Shown: positions 6,914-9,375 of the stretch, piece after piece
How positions within the stretch are numbered: position 1 is the stretch's first letter
How the letters are laid out: every line of letters starts with the position of its first letter
Assembly: GCA_947505995.1 (NCBI GenBank)
Contig: CANNNB010000081.1
Location: forward strand, 1 to 9,375
DNA length: 9,375 nt
DNA from: Comamonadaceae bacterium
Lineage (GTDB): Bacteria > Pseudomonadota > Gammaproteobacteria > Burkholderiales > Burkholderiaceae
Direction: 5' to 3'
Translations under genes and position numbers: made by a program
The notes under the pieces: generated by a model
Database searches by the model: none
What the model was told of the DNA's origin: nothing
Seen by the model: only the letters and a program-made list of their open reading frames with translations

Positions 6914-8104
6914 TTAAGCGCTGTCTTTTTCTATATCAGCGCTAGCCACGGGCAATGTGCCCTGGCGCAAATCGTACTTGTTGAGTTTTTCAATCAAGGT
7001 GGTGCGTTGCAAATTAAGCAATCGCGCTGTTTGAGAGACATTGCCATCAGTTCGGTTCAAGGCTTGCACAATGAGGTCTTTCTCAATGTCCGCCAGCCGG
7101 TCTTTCAGTGAAAGCCCCTCAGGCGGCAAACTGGGCAAGCCTTGCGCCAACATAATGATGTCTTCCACTTCATTGTGCAGGTCCATGCCCAATGGGGGCG
7201 CAGGATTGGCAAAGGGGTTCATGACCTCGGCATTGGCACTGTGGTGCATGTCTTTGGCACTCAATGGGGCGACTATTTCAAGGGAATCTACGATGGGTGT
7301 GCTCACACGTTCGGCCTGAATCGTGCGCAAACCTTTGGGCAACAACGAAGAGGGCACCGACGCCAAACTCAAAAGTTGGCCACTGAAAAGTGTATTGAAC
7401 CGATCGACCAAGTTGGACAATTCCCGCACATTGCCAGGCCAAGCGTAGTCCTTCAATGCTTCTGTAAAGTCAGAAGTGAAGGAAATAGGCACTTGCCCTT
7501 TAACTGCAAAATACTCTGCAAAGTGGGCGAGCAAAGCAGGGACGTCTTGCGCTCTTTGTCGCAAGGCAGGCGTATTCAAAGGCAACACATTGAGGCGGTA
7601 ATACAAGTCTTCCCTAAACCGGCCCGCCTCAATTTCAGCTTCTAAATCTCGGTGAGTAGCCGCCACAACACGCACATCCACCTCGACCGATTTCAAGCCA
7701 CCGACAGGGTCAACTGTGCGCTCTTGCAAAACTCGCAGCAGCTTGACCTGCATGTCCAATGACAAGTCGCCAATTTCGTCCAAGAAAATGGTGCCCCCGT
7801 GGGCTAGCTCAAACCTGCCAATTCGATCGGCCATGGCCCCTGTGAAGGCGCCCTTGCGATGGCCAAAAAGCTCGCTTTCTAGCAAATCTTTGGGAATGGC
7901 GGCGCAATTGATGGGTACAAAATTTCCGCCACTTCGGTCGGATTGATCGTGCAAAGCTCTTGCGACCAACTCTTTGCCAGTGCCGCTTTCCCCGGTAATT
8001 AAGACAGTTGCGGCGGAACAAGCCACTCGTTCAATGAGGTGGCGAATGGCCTCAGCGCCAGCACTGGCGCCAATAAAGGCTTTGGTAGGGCTCTTTTTAG
8101 CCAT
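6914..8104 (-). CDS. FleQ-like sigma-54-dependent activator without receiver domain
   Basis: A 396-residue bacterial enhancer-binding protein. The AAA+ core is complete: Walker A GESGTGKE (38-45), the sigma-54 contact loop GAFTGA (85-90), Walker B GGTIFLDE (103-110), sensor I VAATHRDL (147-154), arginine-finger region [14 protein letters not shown] (163-176) and sensor [10 protein letters not shown] (222-229). A loose linker (about 256-328) leads to a Fis-type HTH at about 354-378 with [23 protein letters not shown]; the RTTLxEKxxKY ending resembles FleQ/FlrA regulators. The protein begins only about 10 residues before the AAA+ domain, so the N-terminal FleQ/receiver domain is absent. The ATG at 8104 has no visible Shine-Dalgarno sequence; an in-frame stop lies 21 bases upstream, so the frame cannot extend to include one. 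Probable flagellar gene activator; FlgR- or NtrC-type activators are alternatives. Confidence 0.93.
   Translation of the reverse strand: MAKKSPTKAFIGASAGAEAIRHLIERVACSAATVLITGESGTGKELVARALHDQSDRSGGNFVPINCAAIPKDLLESELFGHRKGAFTGAMADRIGRFELAHGGTIFLDEIGDLSLDMQVKLLRVLQERTVDPVGGLKSVEVDVRVVAATHRDLEAEIEAGRFREDLYYRLNVLPLNTPALRQRAQDVPALLAHFAEYFAVKGQVPISFTSDFTEALKDYAWPGNVRELSNLVDRFNTLFSGQLLSLASVPSSLLPKGLRTIQAERVSTPIVDSLEIVAPLSAKDMHHSANAEVMNPFANPAPPLGMDLHNEVEDIIMLAQGLPSLPPEGLSLKDRLADIEKDLIVQALNRTDGNVSQTARLLNLQRTTLIEKLNKYDLRQGTLPVASADIEKDSA
6917..6943. repeat. Inverted repeat at the end of the activator gene
   Basis: AGCGCTG (6917-6923) and CAGCGCT (6937-6943) are perfect 7 bp arms around a 13-base loop containing TTTTT. 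It lies inside the last codons of the activator gene, next to its stop, in the 15 bp convergent junction zone. A T-run is in the loop and not after the stem on either strand, so it is not a typical intrinsic terminator, but it could slow or protect the converging transcripts. Confidence 0.35.
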
Positions 8105-8120
8105 GGGCGGTGAGTGAATT

Positions 8121-8134
8121 GATCATAAATTGTC
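8121..8134 (-). promoter_or_regulatory. FleQ-box-like sequence upstream of the activator gene
   Basis: GATCATAAATTGTC on the + strand matches 10 of 14 positions of the Pseudomonas aeruginosa FleQ site GTCAATAAATTGAC (published form GTCaNTAAAtTGAC), including the central TAAATTG. It lies about 17-30 bp before the activator start codon, which would suit autoregulation. The consensus comes from another organism, and a partial match in A/T-rich DNA can arise by chance. Confidence 0.25.
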
Positions 8135-8142
8135 TCAAGACA
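8131..8142. repeat. Inverted repeat TGTCT-CA-AGACA
   Basis: Perfect 5 bp arms with a 2-base spacer, which fits an operator better than an RNA hairpin. It overlaps the FleQ-box-like sequence by four bases (8131-8134). Significance is low on its own. Confidence 0.35.
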
Positions 8143-8226
8143 CGAATGTATTGCAATTTTGGTTAAAAATGTTTTAAATGTCGGAAAACCGTCATGGTGC
8201 TTCGCCTTTTCACAACAAGCGAACTC

Positions 8227-8244
8227 AGAAGCTCTCAAGCTTCT
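8227..8244. repeat. Inverted repeat, 7 bp arms with 4-base loop
   Basis: AGAAGCT (8227-8233) and AGCTTCT (8238-8244) are perfect complements around CTCA. In the rightward transcript this would form a compact hairpin in the 5' leader of the lipoprotein gene, about 60 bases before its start. No T-run follows, so it is not an intrinsic terminator. Confidence 0.5.
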
Positions 8245-8271
8245 CAAGTTGATGCCGAATCAGAGGGTGAA

Positions 8272-8284
8272 GGACTTCAAGTCC
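8272..8284. repeat. Inverted repeat GGACTT-C-AAGTCC
   Basis: Six-base perfect arms around a single base, 22 bases before the preferred start codon of the lipoprotein gene. The one-base spacer prevents folding of the full arms as RNA and suggests a protein-binding site, or simply chance. Confidence 0.35.
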
Positions 8285-8294
8285 CACCTCTAAC

Positions 8295-8300
8295 AAGGAA
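8295..8300 (+). promoter_or_regulatory. Ribosome binding site of the FlgP-like gene
   Basis: AAGGAA directly abuts the ATG at 8301 but has 6-base spacing to the in-frame ATG at 8307. This makes 8307 the likely start. Confidence 0.7.
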
Positions 8301-8306
8301 ATGAAC

Positions 8307-8786
8307 ATGAAACGCGTGACCTCACTCTGCTTGGTATTTGGCTTGTTTGCCCTGACAGGCTGCAAAACAATTGATTTGGCCATGGCATCGCCCGCCCCCA
8401 AAGAACAAAACACAGTGGCTTCTCCATTGGTTGAAAAACGGGAAACCATCACCGCCACTGGCTATGCTGTGGTCGCTGTGCAAAACCACAAAAACCCCGC
8501 ACAGCAGCGTTTGATGGCCATTCGCGCCTCCAAACTCGATGCTTACCGCAACTTGACCGAGCAGGTCTATGGTCAGCAACTTGATGCCAGCTCCACCGTC
8601 GCCGACATGGTTGTGACCAACGACACCTTTAGAACCAAGGTGGAAGGTGTGATTTATGGCGCTCGATTGGTCAGCATTACCCCTGTAGGCGAAGACACCT
8701 ACGAAACCACTTTGTCGCTAGACCGCGATGTGGTGCAAGATTTGCGCATTTTGTTCATGGGACAGATGGTTTCTAAAGGCCGTTGA
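8307..8786 (+). CDS. flgP: FlgP-like LPP20-family outer-membrane lipoprotein
   Basis: A 159-residue protein with a lipoprotein signal peptide: basic MKR, hydrophobic core, lipobox LTGC with Cys19. Residue +2 is Lys, not Asp, so Lol sorting predicts the outer membrane. After a short polar linker comes an LPP20/FlgP domain at about 48-140, with TATGYAVVA, QQRLMAIRASKLDAYRNLTEQVYG (67-90), the region TFRTKVEGVIYGARLVS (107-123) and DTYETTLSLD. In Vibrio and Campylobacter FlgP forms an outer ring or basal disc around the flagellar motor and is needed for motility. Two ATGs occur; AAGGAA at 8295-8300 sits at proper spacing only for 8307. A secreted-protein gene follows 2 bp downstream. A general LPP20 lipoprotein is the alternative, but the flagellar context supports FlgP. 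Confidence 0.75.
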   Translation: MKRVTSLCLVFGLFALTGCKTIDLAMASPAPKEQNTVASPLVEKRETITATGYAVVAVQNHKNPAQQRLMAIRASKLDAYRNLTEQVYGQQLDASSTVADMVVTNDTFRTKVEGVIYGARLVSITPVGEDTYETTLSLDRDVVQDLRILFMGQMVSKGR

Positions 8787-8788
8787 TC

Positions 8789-9375
8789 ATGATTCAGGGT
8801 CGCAGTTTCCTTCAAATCAACGCCGTGTGCCTAGCGCTAAGCGCTGGCGTGAGCATGCAAGTTGCGGCCCAAAACCAAGCGCCTTTGCCCAGCAAAAAGC
8901 TGCCCTCTGGCGCCATGGCACCTCAAGCACCTCTGACCCCTCAAGAGCGCCTTGATGCCATTCGCCAAAGCCTGATTGATGCGTCATTGCAAAGCCCTAC
9001 CCGAGTCTCAAGTACAAGCTGGGTGGACTCACAGGGCAGCTTGCGTGAGAACAGCACTTTTAAAAATGGCATGGAAGTTCGTGGCGTCAAAGTACTCAGA
9101 TTTGAGCGCGATGAAAACGGCCAAGCCAAAGCCAGCTTGCAATACCCCACCAGCAGCACAGACGCGCAAGCAACAGCAGCACCAGCAACAAAACCAAGTA
9201 CGACTGAAGTCCCAGAAAATAGTTTGCAAGCTGACTCATCTTGCACTTCTCCTGTTGGCTCGCGCATGAACCATGTCATTGGCTTAGAGGTTCAAATCGA
9301 CCCCAACGCACCGAACGCTTTGTTGCAAACATTGGTGCCGCAAATTCAAACGCAATGGGTTCAGTCCAACGCACA
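8789..9375 (+). CDS. Secreted protein, FlgT-like N-terminal region (tentative), 3' partial
   Basis: The frame from ATG 8789 is open through the window end: 195 complete codons, no stop. AAAGG at 8775-8779, inside the end of the flgP-like gene, is the likely ribosome-binding site, and the genes are 2 bp apart. Residues 1-28 form a signal peptide (Arg5, hydrophobic 10-27, VAA before Gln28), so export to the periplasm is expected. A Pro-rich stretch (31-50) leads to ERLDAIRQSLIDASLQSPTR (53-72) and TSWVDSQGSLRENSTFKNGMEVRGVKVLRFE up to about 107. This layout (helix, then strands ending in VRGVKVL) resembles the N-terminal domain of FlgT. A Thr/Ala/Pro-rich spacer (121-145) follows. Cys152 and the segment RMNHVIGLEVQIDPN follow. 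FlgT is an H-ring protein; the pairing with a FlgP-like gene supports the guess, but similarity is weak by eye. Confidence 0.7.
   Translation, partial: MIQGRSFLQINAVCLALSAGVSMQVAAQNQAPLPSKKLPSGAMAPQAPLTPQERLDAIRQSLIDASLQSPTRVSSTSWVDSQGSLRENSTFKNGMEVRGVKVLRFERDENGQAKASLQYPTSSTDAQATAAPATKPSTTEVPENSLQADSSCTSPVGSRMNHVIGLEVQIDPNAPNALLQTLVPQIQTQWVQSNA

Larger units (their letters stand above)
8105..8306. promoter_or_regulatory. Divergent intergenic regulatory region
   Basis: 202 bp between the activator gene (leftward) and the lipoprotein gene (rightward), so both promoters must lie here or inside the genes. It is A/T-rich between 8120 and 8180. A possible sigma-70 promoter for the rightward gene is TTGCAA (8151-8156), a 17-base spacer, then TTAAAT (8174-8179), each matching 4 of 6 consensus bases. 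No good sigma-54 -24/-12 element (TGGCAC...TTGC) was seen by eye. Three small inverted repeats and a FleQ-box-like sequence are listed separately. No small ORF was found convincing. Confidence 0.45.

Noticed and set aside
7234..7248. TGGCAC...TGCA resembling a sigma-54 -24/-12 promoter
   Set aside because: The GG-to-GC spacing is one base short and the site is internal to the activator coding region on the opposite strand.
7142..7645. 167-codon plus-strand frame inside the sigma-54 activator
   Set aside because: It lies opposite the conserved AAA+ and linker coding sequence and has no recognisable domain.
8301..8306. Upstream ATG for the FlgP-like gene
   Set aside because: AAGGAA touches this ATG with no spacing; the ATG at 8307 has normal spacing and gives the typical MKR lipoprotein start.
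1..9375. CRISPR arrays, insertion sequences, tRNA or rRNA genes
   Set aside because: No spaced direct repeats, transposase-like frames, terminal inverted repeats or RNA gene signatures were seen; the window is nearly all flagellar coding sequence.

Overview
The window is almost entirely flagellar. The gene order (fliL-fliM-fliN-fliO-fliP-fliQ-fliR-flhB), moderate base composition and protein signatures point to a Gram-negative, flagellated proteobacterium. A beta- or gammaproteobacterium with a polar-type flagellum is most likely, because fliR is followed directly by flhB and a FleQ-like sigma-54 activator and a FlgP-like lipoprotein lie nearby. The taxonomic call is inference; no rRNA or other marker gene is present.

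Region 1 (1-5457, + strand): the last 27 codons of an unidentified upstream gene (its position suggests fliK), then eight tightly packed genes. fliL encodes a stator/basal-body associated membrane protein. fliM and fliN encode the switch complex (C-ring). fliO, fliP, fliQ, fliR and flhB encode the membrane core of the flagellar type III export apparatus. Spacing is mostly 1-35 bp, with an 11 bp fliO/fliP overlap, so the genes look like one operon. FlhB carries NPEH in place of the near-universal NPTH autocleavage motif.

Region 2 (5472-6898, + strand): two unrecognised genes continue the operon where polar-flagellar loci often carry flhA. The first encodes a soluble, apparently disordered protein with a short C-terminal leucine-heptad helix. 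The second encodes a single-pass membrane protein with a His/Asp-rich N-terminus and a long predicted coiled coil. Their position and tight coupling suggest a flagellar role, but I cannot assign a function. They are the best candidates here for something undescribed.

Region 3 (6914-8104, - strand): a convergent gene for a sigma-54-dependent activator with a complete AAA+ core and a FleQ-like Fis-type HTH, but no N-terminal receiver/FleQ domain. It is a likely flagellar regulator.

Region 4 (8105-9375): a 202 bp divergent intergenic region with three small inverted repeats, one FleQ-box-like sequence and a possible sigma-70 promoter. It is followed on the + strand by a FlgP-like LPP20 outer-membrane lipoprotein gene and, 2 bp later, by a secreted protein gene (FlgT-like N-terminal region, tentative) that runs off the window. 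FlgP and FlgT build extra outer-membrane-associated rings or discs around polar flagellar basal bodies in Vibrio and Campylobacter, which fits the rest of the locus.
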